Shown here: piece after piece, positions 8,309 through 18,869 of the stretch
Layout: each line of letters begins with the position of its first letter
How positions within the stretch are numbered: position 1 is the stretch's first letter
DNA from: Actinomycetota bacterium
Lineage (GTDB): Bacteria; Actinomycetota; Thermoleophilia; Solirubrobacterales; Solirubrobacteraceae
Direction: 5' to 3'
Length of the DNA stretch: 64,000 nucleotides
Assembly: GCA_005884115.1 (NCBI GenBank)
Contig: VAXW01000004.1
Span: 226,898-290,897 of the forward strand
Translations under genes and position numbers: made by a program
The notes under the pieces: model-generated
The model's input: the letters and a program-made list of their open reading frames with translations, nothing else
What the model was told of the DNA's origin: nothing
The model's database searches: none

Positions 8309-9814
8309 CTACGGGCGCCGCCGCTCGAGCAGCGCCACGCACTCCACGTGGGGTGTCTGGGGAAACATGTCGACGGGCTGCACCCTCACGAGCTCGAAGC
8401 CCGCGTGCACGAGTTCGGCGGCGTTGGGCGCGAGCGTAGTGGGGTTGCACGAGACGTAGACGACGCGCCGCGGGGCGGCCTCGATGACGCGGCGCACGAC
8501 CTTCTTGGAGACCCCGGCGCGGGGCGGGTCGACGACGATCACATCGGGGCGCCCGACCCGCTGCACGAGCTCGGGTAACGCGGCGCGGACGTCGCCGGCG
8601 AAGAAGCGCGCGTTCGTCACCTCGTTGCGCCGCGCGCCTGCGATCGCGTCGGCGACGGCGCCCTCGACCAGCTCGATCCCCCACAGCTCGCCGGCGCGCG
8701 GGGCGAGGCTGAGCGCGATCGTGCCGATGCCGGAGTAGAGGTCATACACGCGCTCCCAGCCCTCGAGGCCGGCGTACTGCATCGCGTAGCCGTACACGCG
8801 CTCGGCCATCTCGGTGTTGGTCTGAAAGAACGCCTCTGGCGAGATGCGCAGGTCGAGCTCGCACACGCGCTCAGGGAGCCGCAGCTCGCCTGAGATGAGC
8901 TCGGTCTCGCCTCCGGCGGTCGTCTCGGCGAGGCGGCGCGAGCGCGTCCACAGCACGCCTGAAAGCGAATCGCCGAGCTGCTCGTGCAGCGCGTCCGCCA
9001 GAGCGCCCGCGTCGAGCGATCCCTCGGTGGTCACGATGCGTACCTGCAGCTGTCCCGTGCGGCGGCCGTCGCGCACGACGAGGTTGCGCAGGCGCGCGCG
9101 GCCGTCGGGCGCGGGTGCGGTGCGCTCGAGCTCGTAGCGCGCACGCGCGTCGGCATCGCGCCCGCGCGCTGCGGGCTCGCTCCCGTTGGCGCGCGCTGCA
9201 TGGGCGCCGTTTCGCTCCCAGGCTTCGAGGCCCTGCTCGCGGCACCAGTGCAGGGCGGCGCGGCGCGCGCGATTGCCCTCGAGCGAGGCGAGCAGGCAAT
9301 CCTCGAGGCCGAGCACGGCGTTGGCGCCGGCCGGTGCGTGAAACCCGCAAACGAGCTCGCCGGCCTGCTCACGCTCGCCGGCGCCGGTGCCGGCGCGCTC
9401 GAGCACGCCGAAGGAGTACTCGAGCTTGTTGCGGTAGCGCCACTGTTCGACCGCGGGCACGATCGCGGCAAGCTCGAAGCCGTCCAGGCGGCCGATCCTG
9501 CGCAACGCCTCATCGACCTGCGCGCTCTTGATCTCGAGCTGGCGCTCGTAGGGGATCACCTGCCAGGGGACGCCGGGATGCTCGGCCGCGGGGGCGATCC
9601 GCTCGGGGCTCTGCTCGAGCACCTCGAGCATGCGCGCGTGGGCGTAGCTGCGCTTGCGCTTGTGCACGAGCGCACGCACGCGGTCGCCGGGAATGGCGCC
9701 GGCGACGAACACCACGTACCCGCCCTCACCCATGCGCGCGATGCCCTCGCCCCCGCCCCCGGAGGCGAGCGCGGAGATCTCCAGCTCGACTACGTCCCCA
9801 GGAGAGGGCTTCAT
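8309..9814 (-). CDS. TrmA/RlmD-family RNA (uracil-C5)-methyltransferase
   Basis: A 501-residue SAM-dependent RNA m5U methyltransferase. An N-terminal TRAM domain (residues 3-60, ending AGAIPGDRVRALV) is followed by a central domain and a C-terminal methyltransferase with YDLYSGIGTIALSLA, DPPRAGVSKK and the catalytic cysteine in YVSCNPTTLAPN. The Fe-S cluster cysteines found in RlmD/RlmCD-type enzymes (CGGC block) are replaced here: the segment reads AEHPGVPWQVIPYERQLEIK. That makes it an Fe-S-free member, as in many Gram-positive homologues. The middle has a poorly conserved Ala/Arg-rich insert. Its ATG overlaps the argF stop (ATGA). Whether the target is 23S rRNA or tRNA cannot be decided. 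Confidence 0.9.
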   Translation of the reverse strand: MKPSPGDVVELEISALASGGGGEGIARMGEGGYVVFVAGAIPGDRVRALVHKRKRSYAHARMLEVLEQSPERIAPAAEHPGVPWQVIPYERQLEIKSAQVDEALRRIGRLDGFELAAIVPAVEQWRYRNKLEYSFGVLERAGTGAGEREQAGELVCGFHAPAGANAVLGLEDCLLASLEGNRARRAALHWCREQGLEAWERNGAHAARANGSEPAARGRDADARARYELERTAPAPDGRARLRNLVVRDGRRTGQLQVRIVTTEGSLDAGALADALHEQLGDSLSGVLWTRSRRLAETTAGGETELISGELRLPERVCELDLRISPEAFFQTNTEMAERVYGYAMQYAGLEGWERVYDLYSGIGTIALSLAPRAGELWGIELVEGAVADAIAGARRNEVTNARFFAGDVRAALPELVQRVGRPDVIVVDPPRAGVSKKVVRRVIEAAPRRVVYVSCNPTTLAPNAAELVHAGFELVRVQPVDMFPQTPHVECVALLERRRP

Positions 9815-10713
9815 GCGGGCATGACTAGGAACTCGAGCAGCGCCTTCTGCGCGTGCCGGCGATTCTCGGCCTGATCCCAGATGCGCTGGCGAGTGCCGTA
9901 GAGGACCTCTGCGGAGATCTCCTCTCCCGCGTGGGCGGGGAGGTCGTGCATGGCGAAGGCGCGGGGCGCGGCGAGATCGAGCAGCGCGTCGTCGACGGTG
10001 TAGGCGCCGAGCGCCTCGCGACGCTCATCAGCGCTGCTCTCATCGCCCATGCTCACCCACACGTCGGTGTACACGGCGCACGCTCCCTGCACCGCCTCGC
10101 GCGGGTCCGTGTAGAGCTCGAGCGAGCCGCTCGCGCCGGCGGGCAGGGGCAGATCGGGCTCGAGCGCGTAGCCCGGCGGCGAGGCGACGGCGACGCGCAA
10201 GCCGGCGAGCGCGCCGAGCAGCGCGAGCGACCTGGCCACGTTGTTGCCGTCGCCGACGTAGGCCACGCGCAGACCCTCGAGCTCAGCGTGGGCCTCGCGC
10301 AGGGTGAGCAGGTCGGCAAGCGCCTGGCAGGGATGGTGCAGCTCGGTGAGCATATTGATCACGGGGATCTCGCTGTGCTGGGCCAGCTCCGCGAGCGTGG
10401 CATCGGGACCGGTGCGCACGCCGACCGCGCACACGTGCCGCGAGAGCACGAGCGCGGTGTCTTGCAGCGCCTCGCCGCGCGAGAGTTGCAGCTCGTCTGA
10501 GCGCAGCACCAGCGCGTGCCCGCCGAGCTCGTCGATGCCGACCTCGAACGACACTCGCGTGCGCGTCGAGGGCTTGGTGAAGATGAGCGCGACGCTGCGG
10601 CCATCGAGCGCCTGCGAGCAGAGCGGCGCGGCCTTGAGCTCGAGCGCGCGCTCGAGCAGCGAGCGAAGCTGGGCGGCGCTGAGCTCGGCGCCGGTGAGGA
10701 AGTGGGCCGGCAT
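9811..10713 (-). CDS. argF: Ornithine carbamoyltransferase
   Basis: A 300-residue enzyme of the aspartate/ornithine carbamoyltransferase family that forms citrulline from ornithine and carbamoyl phosphate. Carbamoyl-phosphate site PSTRTRVSFE (48-57) and HHPCQALADLLT (126-137) are intact, and the ornithine-loop DVWVSMGDE (217-225) identifies the ornithine rather than the aspartate branch. The usual HCLP motif near the ornithine alpha-amino group reads HDLP (D257), so the catalytic-site cysteine is replaced by aspartate. No other arginine-biosynthesis gene lies nearby. The gene overlaps the methyltransferase by four bases and begins the minus-strand run. Confidence 0.9.
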   Translation of the reverse strand: MPAHFLTGAELSAAQLRSLLERALELKAAPLCSQALDGRSVALIFTKPSTRTRVSFEVGIDELGGHALVLRSDELQLSRGEALQDTALVLSRHVCAVGVRTGPDATLAELAQHSEIPVINMLTELHHPCQALADLLTLREAHAELEGLRVAYVGDGNNVARSLALLGALAGLRVAVASPPGYALEPDLPLPAGASGSLELYTDPREAVQGACAVYTDVWVSMGDESSADERREALGAYTVDDALLDLAAPRAFAMHDLPAHAGEEISAEVLYGTRQRIWDQAENRRHAQKALLEFLVMPA

Positions 10714-10784
10714 GGACGAGCCAGTGTAGGTGCCCGGGCGCAGCGCGCGCGACCGCGCAAGCGATCGATAACGTGGCTGGGGCT

Positions 10785-11262
10785 ATGCGGAGCGCAGCGG
10801 CGACGTTTCTGATTTGCGCGGCGCTGGCCTTGGCGGCGGGCTGCGGCTCGACTCAGCATCGCGGCAGCAGCCCGAGCGCGCCCGCGAGCCAGGCCCCAGG
10901 CGCTGCCACAACCACGACAGCGGAAAGCGCGACGGGCAAGGCCCGGCTGCAGCCGAGCGGCACGCCCAAGTTCGCGAGGCCGAGCCGCACGGCTGCGGTG
11001 CGCAGCGGGCGTGTGCGGATCGTCTACCGCAACATCACGATCAGGCCGGACACGCTGCGCGTGAGGGTGGGAAGCACGATCTCCTGGACGAACGAGGACC
11101 CGACCCAGCACAACGTCACCTCCGTGAAGGGCCGGCAGAGGTTCGCGTCGGGCAACTTCGGCCAGGGCCGCAGCTTCGAGGTGCGCGTGAACAGGCCGGG
11201 CGTGATCGACTACGAGTGCACGATCCACCCGGCGACGATGAACGGCGCGATCGAAGTCGTCT

Positions 11263-11267
<5 letters not shown>
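10785..11267 (+). CDS. Cupredoxin-domain lipoprotein
   Basis: A 160-residue exported lipoprotein. The signal peptide ends in a lipobox ALAAGC, followed by a Ser/Ala/Thr-rich linker and a plastocyanin/azurin-like domain at about residues 70-160. All four type-1 copper ligands appear in order: His in DPTQHNVTS, then Cys, His and Met in YECTIHPATM. It probably acts as an extracytoplasmic electron carrier or copper-binding protein. I prefer the ATG at 10785 (GGGG just upstream); a GTG at 10773 would add four residues. The gene ends convergently with thiG and shares a hairpin with it. Confidence 0.85.
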
Positions 11268-12299
<1,032 letters not shown>

Positions 12300-12303
<4 letters not shown>

Positions 12304-13508
12304 GTCACCACCTCCGGTGGTGAGAGGGTCGCGTGCCGCCCTTCCTGGCGGCGTTCCTCGGCGAAGCGCAGCGGAGAGCAGGTCGCCAGCAGCTCTGCGT
12401 GCCGGCTGGACTCCTCAGCGAGCAGCGAGAGCACGAGCTCGGCCGTGAGCGGAGCCAGCAGGATCCCGTTGCGGTAGTGCCCCGTCGCCCATACCAGCCC
12501 GCCGAGTGCGCCTTGTCCGATCGCGGGAAGGTTGTCGGGCGTGCCGGGACGCAGCCCCACGCACAGCTCCTCGATCTCGAGCTCGCTTACGCCGGGGACG
12601 ACCTGATGGGCCTCGCGCAGCAGCTCATAGACGCCCCCGAGCTCGGTGCGCAATGCGAAGCCGCGCTCTTCGACGGTCGCGCCGAGCGCGTAGCGCCCGT
12701 CGGGGCGGGGCACCAGGTAGCCGCCCTCGAAGCGGAGCACGTGGCGCACAAGCCCAGCTCCGGCGGGATCTCGCAGCCTGAGGATCTGGCCCCTGACGGG
12801 CCGCACCGGCAGCGAGCAGCGCTCGGGCAGGCCGCCGATCTCGCCGCTCCAGGCGCCGGCCGCAAGCAGCACGCGCTCGGCCTGGATCGGCCACCCGTCC
12901 TCCAGCGCGACGCCGGTGACGCGCGAGCCCGTCCGGTCGGACTCGACCTGTGCGACGCGCACGTGCTCGTGAAGCTCCACGCCGGTGGCACGGCAGGCCT
13001 CGCGCAGGGCGTCGAGCACGCGGCGCGGGTCGACTGCGTGATCGCTGGGCACCTCGAGCGCGGAGTGGAGGGTGGGGGTGAGCGCGGGCTCGTGCTCGCG
13101 GGCCTGACTGGCGCGCAGCCGCCGGGTCTCCAGGCCCAGCGAGTCGCGCAGGGCGAGCTGACGCTGCAGCTCGCGCGCCTGATCGCCGTCGCGGGCGATG
13201 AGCAGCGTGCCCGTTTGCGTCAGCCCCACGTCTATCCCTGTAGCGGCCTGCAGCTCTGCGGCGAACTCGGGCCACATCTGCGCGGAGCGCAGCCCGAGGG
13301 CAAGCCCCCTGCGCGCGTCCTCGCCGAACTCGACCTCGGCGACGGGGGCGAGCATCCCAGCGGCCACGTGCGAGGCTGCGCGGCCCGCCACCTCCCGCTC
13401 GAGCACGGTGACGGCCATTCCGCGCTGGCGCGCGCGCCAGGCCGCTGCCAGACCGATGATGCCCGCGCCGACGACGACTACGTCAGCTGACTGGCCATGC
13501 TGGGGCAT
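12300..13508 (-). CDS. thiO: Glycine oxidase ThiO
   Basis: A 402-residue FAD-dependent oxidase of the DAO family. The FAD motif VVVGAGIIGLAAAWRARQRG occupies residues 11-30, with the second flavin-contact block ASHVAAGMLAPVAE at 46-59 and the C-terminal GLRPGTPDNLPAIG and WATGHYRNGILLAP blocks that are typical of ThiO. It oxidises glycine to the imine used by ThiG. First gene of thiO-thiS-thiG; the 187-base region upstream is shared with a divergent gene for a secreted protein. Confidence 0.95.
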
Positions 13509-13597
13509 GTTTTGATGCTAGTCACCGCACGCGGCAAGCTGGCCGGATTGACCGCGATGCCTCCTCGCTCAGGAATGGACGCTTGCTGTACAGCGCC

Positions 13598-13627
13598 TTG
13601 ACTGGCGGCCTTCGAACCGATACTAAT
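13598..13627 (+). promoter_or_regulatory. Candidate sigma-70-type promoter of the secreted propeller gene
   Basis: TTGACT (13598-13603) followed 17 bases later by TACTAAT (13621-13627), an AT-rich patch in an otherwise GC-rich spacer. It would start transcription about 60 bases before the ATG at 13696, which has AAGGGAG as ribosome binding site seven bases upstream. Confidence 0.45.
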
Positions 13628-13695
13628 CCGCGCGCCGGGGGGACGCCGCGCCGCGGGGGCGGAGTCGGTTCTCTAATCGTCAAGGGAGTTAGGAC

Positions 13696-16164
13696 ATGCG
13701 AGGAGTTCGGCTGCACAGGCGTATCGTCGTCGTGGCTGCGGTATTCGTGCTTGCGATTGCTGGTGGCGCCTGGGCGTTCCAGGAACTGCCACCGAAAGCG
13801 CCGGTGAACGACGACATCGGTGCGGGCATCGACCGCACCGTGTCCGTCAGCGGAGGCAACCCGACGAACGCAGACGTCGTGGGCGGCTCGCTCAACAGCG
13901 CCAAACCAGCCGTACCCTGGGCGATCTTCCAGCAGGAAGAGACCGAACCGCCCTCCACCGACCAGATCTTCGTGCGTTCCTTCGCGGAAGGCAAATGGAC
14001 GACGCGCGGCAACGGCACGGTCGGCGGACTGTTTGACGAATCACCAAAATTCCCGGCCTCGCTCAACTTCGATCGAAGCGAGGACGGCGAGGTCCCGGCG
14101 ATCGACTTCGCCGGGCCCGCACGCACGGTCCCGTGGGCGACGTGGTACGAGGAAACGGAAGCCTTCTTCTTCGCAACAAACATCTTCGCCAGCCGCTTCG
14201 ACAGCAAACAGAACAAGTGGGTCTTTGCGGGCCAGGGTCGCGGTAAAGGGACCTCGGGCCCACCAGTGCCGTCGCTGAACATCAACCCCGAAATGGAAGC
14301 CGTGAACCCTTCGGTTGCGGGAGGCTCGGCCACCGAACCGAGCAAACCGGGGCCCTGGATCACATGGCAAGAGAACCGCGTGTACTTCGAAGAAATTGAA
14401 GGGGTAGAAGAAGAATTCGAAGCCAACCAGATCTATGTGGAGCGTCCCGAAGGGCCCGGAAGGGCGAACTGCGACGGCGTCAAGCCCGAAGGTGTGAAGG
14501 AAGTCATCCCCGGCCAGGAAGGCGAACACGTTCCCGCCATCGGAGGATTCTGCTGGCAGCAGGTCGGCGTGCCCCGCTTCCCGCTCGAAGAACCCGAGCC
14601 GAGCCTCAACGTCGATCCGTCGCGCCAAGGGGTCGAGCCCGACATAGCTTTCACAGGCAAAGAAGACACCGTCCCGTGGGTGGTCTGGTACGAGAAGGAA
14701 GCCTCCTTCCTCAAAGAACCGCTCCGGAGCAACGAGATGGTCTTCGCCGCAAAGGGCGTCAAAGATGGAGTCTCGGCGAACGGAGGCTTTCACTGGGTGG
14801 CCGTTGGAACCCAGCTCAGCGGCACGCTCGACACGTCGGGTGAAGGCACGAACAAGTTCGGAAAGTGCGCCGAATCGATCGAAAACGAGGAACACTGCTC
14901 GCTGAACAAGAACCCCTCAGCCAACGCCGAGGATCCGCGCGTGGCCGCCGGCACGATGAACCCCGCCAACGCCACCGTGCCGTGGGTGGCATGGGACGAG
15001 AACCTCGGCGGCGTGAAGCAGATCTTCGTCGCGCGCCTGGTCGAAGGCACGCATTTCGAGCTCGCCAACGGTGGCCAGCCGATCTCATTCGGCTCGAACG
15101 ACTCCACGCGTCCCGACATCACGTTCTCGGGCAACACGCCCTACGTGTCCTGGCGGGAGGACATCGGGGGTGGCGTCACCAAGGGCTTCTACGGCCACCT
15201 CGTCAACGCTGCCAACCCGACGTTCGTGCTCGATGAAAGCAACGTCCCACTGACGCCGACCGGCGTTGGCTCGGGCAAAGCGGACGTCCGCGAGCCGATC
15301 TCCTCGGGGTGCATCGCCACGCCCGCCAACGTTGACGGGAGCGTGTGCCAAGGCGGGGCAGTGGGGACCCCGTTCTTTCTGTTCACGAACGGAAATCCGC
15401 TGCGAAGCCTGTTCGCCGACGCATACCAGCCGGAAGCGCCGGTCACGGGCGGGGCGAGCGAAGTCACGACCTCGAGCGGTGTGGTGAGCGGCGCGGTGAA
15501 CCCGTTGGGCGCTTCGGTCAACGTGTTCTTCGAATACGGCACGTCCACCGCCTACGGCCAGGCGACTGGTGCAGCGAAGACCGCTCCGAACAACTCGGCG
15601 ACCCCGTTTGCGGCCACGCTTTCGGGGCTGCCGGCGGGGACCACGATCCACTACCGCGCCGTCGCCCGCTCGGACTTCGGCACCTTCGTGGGCTCCGATC
15701 AGACGTTCGCGACCAAGGCTGCGCCTGCGCCGCCCCCTCCGCCCGTCCTCAACGGAACCGCGAAAGTCGGCCGGGCGAAAGTCAAAGGGACGGCAGCATA
15801 TGTCCCGATCTCCTGCACCGGGCCCACAGGCGCGACGTGCAAACTCAGGCTGCGGCTGAGCGTCATCGAGGTCTTCAGGGGTCACAAGCTCGTCGCGCTG
15901 ACCGCCAGGAAGAAGCTCAAGCGCAAGCTCGTCGTGGTCGGGAGCGCCAGCGTTACGCTGAAAGCCGGCCAGAGCCGCATAGTGAAGATCTCGCTGAACG
16001 GCACCGGGCGGCGGCTGCTCGCCAAACGCCACAAGCTCAAAGTCAGGCTGCGCGTGGCTCAGACGTTCGCAAGCGCGCCTGGCGCCGCCGCGATAAGGCC
16101 CAGGACGGTCTCGACCCAGATCCTCACCTTCAAAGCGCGCAAACGGCACAAGCACCACCACTAG
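13696..16164 (+). CDS. Large secreted protein: six-repeat propeller-like region, Fn3-like domain, basic C-terminus
   Basis: An 822-residue exported protein. The first 27 residues are a signal peptide ending AGGAWA. Residues about 45-530 contain six spaced repeats with a W-x-x-W core (VPWAIFQQE, VPWATWYEE, GPWITWQEN, VPWVVWYEK, VPWVAWDEN, PYVSWREDI), each followed by a strand such as QIFVRSFAEGKW; this fits a six-bladed beta-propeller. Residues about 575-665 form an Fn3-like domain with VFFEYGTSTAYG. The last 150 residues are basic and end in KRHKHHH. Codon choice differs from neighbouring enzymes: GAA and AAA are used freely where those use GAG and AAG. Function unknown; the W-rich repeats suggest carbohydrate or surface binding. 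It interrupts the thiamine genes. Confidence 0.8.
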   Translation: MRGVRLHRRIVVVAAVFVLAIAGGAWAFQELPPKAPVNDDIGAGIDRTVSVSGGNPTNADVVGGSLNSAKPAVPWAIFQQEETEPPSTDQIFVRSFAEGKWTTRGNGTVGGLFDESPKFPASLNFDRSEDGEVPAIDFAGPARTVPWATWYEETEAFFFATNIFASRFDSKQNKWVFAGQGRGKGTSGPPVPSLNINPEMEAVNPSVAGGSATEPSKPGPWITWQENRVYFEEIEGVEEEFEANQIYVERPEGPGRANCDGVKPEGVKEVIPGQEGEHVPAIGGFCWQQVGVPRFPLEEPEPSLNVDPSRQGVEPDIAFTGKEDTVPWVVWYEKEASFLKEPLRSNEMVFAAKGVKDGVSANGGFHWVAVGTQLSGTLDTSGEGTNKFGKCAESIENEEHCSLNKNPSANAEDPRVAAGTMNPANATVPWVAWDENLGGVKQIFVARLVEGTHFELANGGQPISFGSNDSTRPDITFSGNTPYVSWREDIGGGVTKGFYGHLVNAANPTFVLDESNVPLTPTGVGSGKADVREPISSGCIATPANVDGSVCQGGAVGTPFFLFTNGNPLRSLFADAYQPEAPVTGGASEVTTSSGVVSGAVNPLGASVNVFFEYGTSTAYGQATGAAKTAPNNSATPFAATLSGLPAGTTIHYRAVARSDFGTFVGSDQTFATKAAPAPPPPPVLNGTAKVGRAKVKGTAAYVPISCTGPTGATCKLRLRLSVIEVFRGHKLVALTARKKLKRKLVVVGSASVTLKAGQSRIVKISLNGTGRRLLAKRHKLKVRLRVAQTFASAPGAAAIRPRTVSTQILTFKARKRHKHHH

Positions 16165-16237
16165 GAGAGCGACAGCGGGCAGTCGATGAGCGGCGGGCCG
16201 CGGTGCCCGTCGCTCTCATCGGTGCAATGCTCAGCGC

Positions 16238-16936
16238 ATGGCCTCCCCGCGCTCCGGAGCAGAGCGGCGTGCGCGCCTCAAGGACGCGCAGCTCTACCTG
16301 GTGTGTCCGCCGAGCGCCGAGCCGGCGGACCGAGGAGGGCGCGAGCTGAGCGAGCTCGTGCGCGCAGCCATCGCCGGCGGCGTGGACGTCGTGCAGCTGC
16401 GCGAGAAGCACCTCGCCGATGACGCCTTGACCGAGAGAGGGCGCGAGCTCGCCGCGCTGTGCCGGCAGAGCGGCGCCCTCTTCATCCTCAACGACCGCCC
16501 CGACCTCGCCGTCGCCGCCGGTGCCGACGGCGCGCACGTCGGGCAGGACGACATGCCCGTCGCCGACGCGCGGGCGCTCGTCGGGGCCGAAATGTTGATC
16601 GGGCTCTCGACGCACTCGGAGGCGCAGATCGACGCCGCCTGCGAGAACGCCCATGCGGGATCCGGCGCCGACTACATCGCGGTGGGGCCCGTGCACGAGA
16701 CGCCGACCAAGCCCGGGCGCCCCGCCGTCGGGGTCGGGCTCGTGGGCTACGCCGCCGCCCGCGCGCGCGAGCTTCCGTTCTTTGCGATCGGCGGCCTCGA
16801 CAGCGACAACCTCGGCGCCGTGACCGCCGCCGGCGCCCGCCGCGTGGTCGTGCTCAGAGCAATCGCCGACGCCGCCGATCCCGAACGTGCCGCGCGCGAG
16901 CTGCGCAGCCAGCTCGGCACCGCCGAAGAGAGGTGA
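16238..16936 (+). CDS. thiE: Thiamine-phosphate synthase
   Basis: A 232-residue TIM-barrel enzyme that joins the thiazole phosphate and HMP-pyrophosphate to form thiamine phosphate. Family blocks include LYLVCPPS, GGVDVVQLREKHL, FILNDRPDLAVAAGADGAHVG with the catalytic-site DD of GQDDMP, the GLSTHS block, DYIAVGPVHETPTKPG and FAIGGLDSDN. It is on the opposite strand from thiO-thiS-thiG and separated from them by the secreted-protein gene. The next gene starts on a GTG that overlaps the thiE stop. Confidence 0.95.
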   Translation: MASPRSGAERRARLKDAQLYLVCPPSAEPADRGGRELSELVRAAIAGGVDVVQLREKHLADDALTERGRELAALCRQSGALFILNDRPDLAVAAGADGAHVGQDDMPVADARALVGAEMLIGLSTHSEAQIDAACENAHAGSGADYIAVGPVHETPTKPGRPAVGVGLVGYAAARARELPFFAIGGLDSDNLGAVTAAGARRVVVLRAIADAADPERAARELRSQLGTAEER

Positions 16937-17397
16937 GTGGGTTGAGCGGCCCGCGCGAGCAGCCGCGCGCACCGCAAGCGCAGCCAGATCGCGCCGACCG
17001 GCAGCCGCCGCGACCGCTCGAGGAGAGCGAGCGTCCGCCCGCGCTGATCGTGTCCGTCGGCGTCTGCTTCGCGCTCGCGCTCGGCGTGATCGTGGGAGCG
17101 GTGAGCGTCCACGACCTCAGCCGTCACGGCGGATCGCTGCCCGGAGCGCTGCTGCTCGCGTTCACGCTGCTGCTGCTGGCGCGCGGGATGTACAGATGCC
17201 GCTACTGGGCCGTGCTCGCGTTCCAGGCCCTGCTCGCATTTCAGATCCTCGTAACCTCGCTGGCGCTCGTCGTTGCCTCGACCATCTTGGCCGCCGCGCT
17301 GTGCGCGCTCAGCATCACGCTCGCCGGCTGGCTGTTCTGGAAGCTCGTCGGCGTGATGGCGCGCATCCAAGCACCCCACGAGCCACCACGTCCGTAG
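16933..17397 (+). CDS. Small integral membrane protein, unknown function
   Basis: A 154-residue protein. Residues 1-38 are polar and Pro/Arg/Gln-rich; four hydrophobic segments follow (starting near ALIVSVGVCFALALG, LPGALLLAFTLLLLA, YWAVLAFQALLAFQ and ASTILAAALCALSI). I do not recognise a family. The GTG start at 16933 overlaps the thiE stop (GTGA), so it is probably translated with thiE. A role in thiamine precursor movement would be speculation. Confidence 0.7.
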   Translation: MSGLSGPREQPRAPQAQPDRADRQPPRPLEESERPPALIVSVGVCFALALGVIVGAVSVHDLSRHGGSLPGALLLAFTLLLLARGMYRCRYWAVLAFQALLAFQILVTSLALVVASTILAAALCALSITLAGWLFWKLVGVMARIQAPHEPPRP

Positions 17398-17440
17398 CAG
17401 CGGGCGCCGCTCAGGAGCGCTTCGATAGGCTCACCGCGCC

Positions 17441-18811
17441 ATGGCGGAGGCCTCGTATGACTGCATCGTTGTCGGCTCCGGACCTGGCGGCTACGTCGCG
17501 GCGATCCGCTCCGCGCAACTTGGTAAACGCACCGCCGTGGTCGAGCGCGACAAGGTCGGCGGGCGCTGCCTCAACTACGCGTGCATCCCCGCAAAGGCGC
17601 TGCTGCGCTCGGCCGACGTGCTCGATGAGATCCGCGACAGCGAGCAGTTCGGGATCAACGTCAGCGGCGTGCAGGTCGACTACGCGGCGGTTCAAGCGCG
17701 GCGCGAGAAGGTCGTCACGACGCTCACCTCCGGTGTCAGCAACCTGTTCAAGAAACACTCCATCGACCTCATCGAGGGCAGCGCCACCCTCTCCGCCGAC
17801 GCCGCTGTAAAGGTCGGCGGCGATACATACGCGGCCGCCACCGTCATCCTCGCGACGGGCTCAGTCCCGCGATCGATCCCCGGCGTGCAGTTCGGCGGGC
17901 GGGTCATCGGTACCGAGGAGGCATGGGCGCTGCCCGAGCTCCCCGCACGCCTGGCCGTCGTCGGCGCCGGCGCCTCCGGCGCCGAGATCGCATCGGGCTT
18001 CGCGCGCCTGGGGAGCGAGGTGCTGCTGCTCGAGGCGCTCGAGCAGGTGCTCCCCACCGAGGACGTCGACATCTCGCGGCTCGTGCAGCGCGGGCTCAAG
18101 CGCCAGGGCGTCGACGTGCAGACGGGCACGCTCGTCGCCGACGTGACAGTGCTCGAGGAGAGCGTGCGCGTCTCCTACGGCCCCGAGAGCGCGGAGGTGG
18201 ACTACCTGGTGATCGCGACCGGCCGCGGCGCCGACGTCGAGGGCCTCGGCCTCGCCGAGGCCGGCGTGCAGACCGACGAGTCGGGCCTCGTGCACGTCGA
18301 CGGTGCGCAGCAGACCACGCGCGAGAACCTGTACGCGATCGGCGACCTCGTCTCCGGGCCCGCGCTCGCGCACAAGGCCTCCGATGAGGGGATCATCGCC
18401 GTCGAGCACTCCGCCGGGCACACCACGGAGCCGCTGTACCACCCCGACATCCCGCGCGCCACCTTCTGCGCCCCCAACGTCGGCTCCTTCGGCCTCACCG
18501 AGGCACAGGCGCGCGAGCTCGGAAACGACGTCGTGATCGGCAAGGTCACTTATGGGACCGTCGGCGGAGGCACCGTCTACGGCGACCGCACCGGCCTCGT
18601 CAAGCTCGTCGGGGAGTCGCGCTACGGCGAGCTGCTCGGCGGGCACATCGTCGGCTCGCGCGCCACCGAGCTGATCCAGGAGCTCGTCAACGTGCGCCTG
18701 CTCGAGGGCGGCTTCTCCGAGGTCGCGCGCATCGTCCACGGCCATCCCACGCTCTCGGAGGCCGTGATGGAAGCCGGGCGCGCGGCCGACGGCTGGCTGA
18801 TCCACGGGTAG
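17441..18811 (+). CDS. lpdA: Dihydrolipoyl dehydrogenase (E3)
   Basis: A 456-residue flavoprotein disulfide reductase that reoxidises dihydrolipoamide with NAD. It has the FAD motif VVGSGPGGYVAA (10-21), the redox-active disulfide C43-x4-C48 in GRCLNYACIPAKALL, the second dinucleotide motif VVGAGASGAEIASGFARLG, the YAIGDLVSGPALAHKA flavin block, and the C-terminal HGHPTLSEAVMEA with the catalytic His-Glu. It is the first of a run that continues with E1alpha, E1beta and E2, so it most likely serves pyruvate dehydrogenase. Confidence 0.95.
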   Translation: MAEASYDCIVVGSGPGGYVAAIRSAQLGKRTAVVERDKVGGRCLNYACIPAKALLRSADVLDEIRDSEQFGINVSGVQVDYAAVQARREKVVTTLTSGVSNLFKKHSIDLIEGSATLSADAAVKVGGDTYAAATVILATGSVPRSIPGVQFGGRVIGTEEAWALPELPARLAVVGAGASGAEIASGFARLGSEVLLLEALEQVLPTEDVDISRLVQRGLKRQGVDVQTGTLVADVTVLEESVRVSYGPESAEVDYLVIATGRGADVEGLGLAEAGVQTDESGLVHVDGAQQTTRENLYAIGDLVSGPALAHKASDEGIIAVEHSAGHTTEPLYHPDIPRATFCAPNVGSFGLTEAQARELGNDVVIGKVTYGTVGGGTVYGDRTGLVKLVGESRYGELLGGHIVGSRATELIQELVNVRLLEGGFSEVARIVHGHPTLSEAVMEAGRAADGWLIHG

Positions 18812-18869
18812 CGCGGGCGCTCCTGCGGCGGGCGGATGCGCCGCACAGGCAGGCGATTAACCTCTTGGC

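Noticed and set aside
13509..13695. TPP riboswitch before thiO-thiS-thiG
   Set aside because: I looked for the conserved THI-box segments on the minus strand; only short isolated matches occur and the two-helix arrangement is missing.
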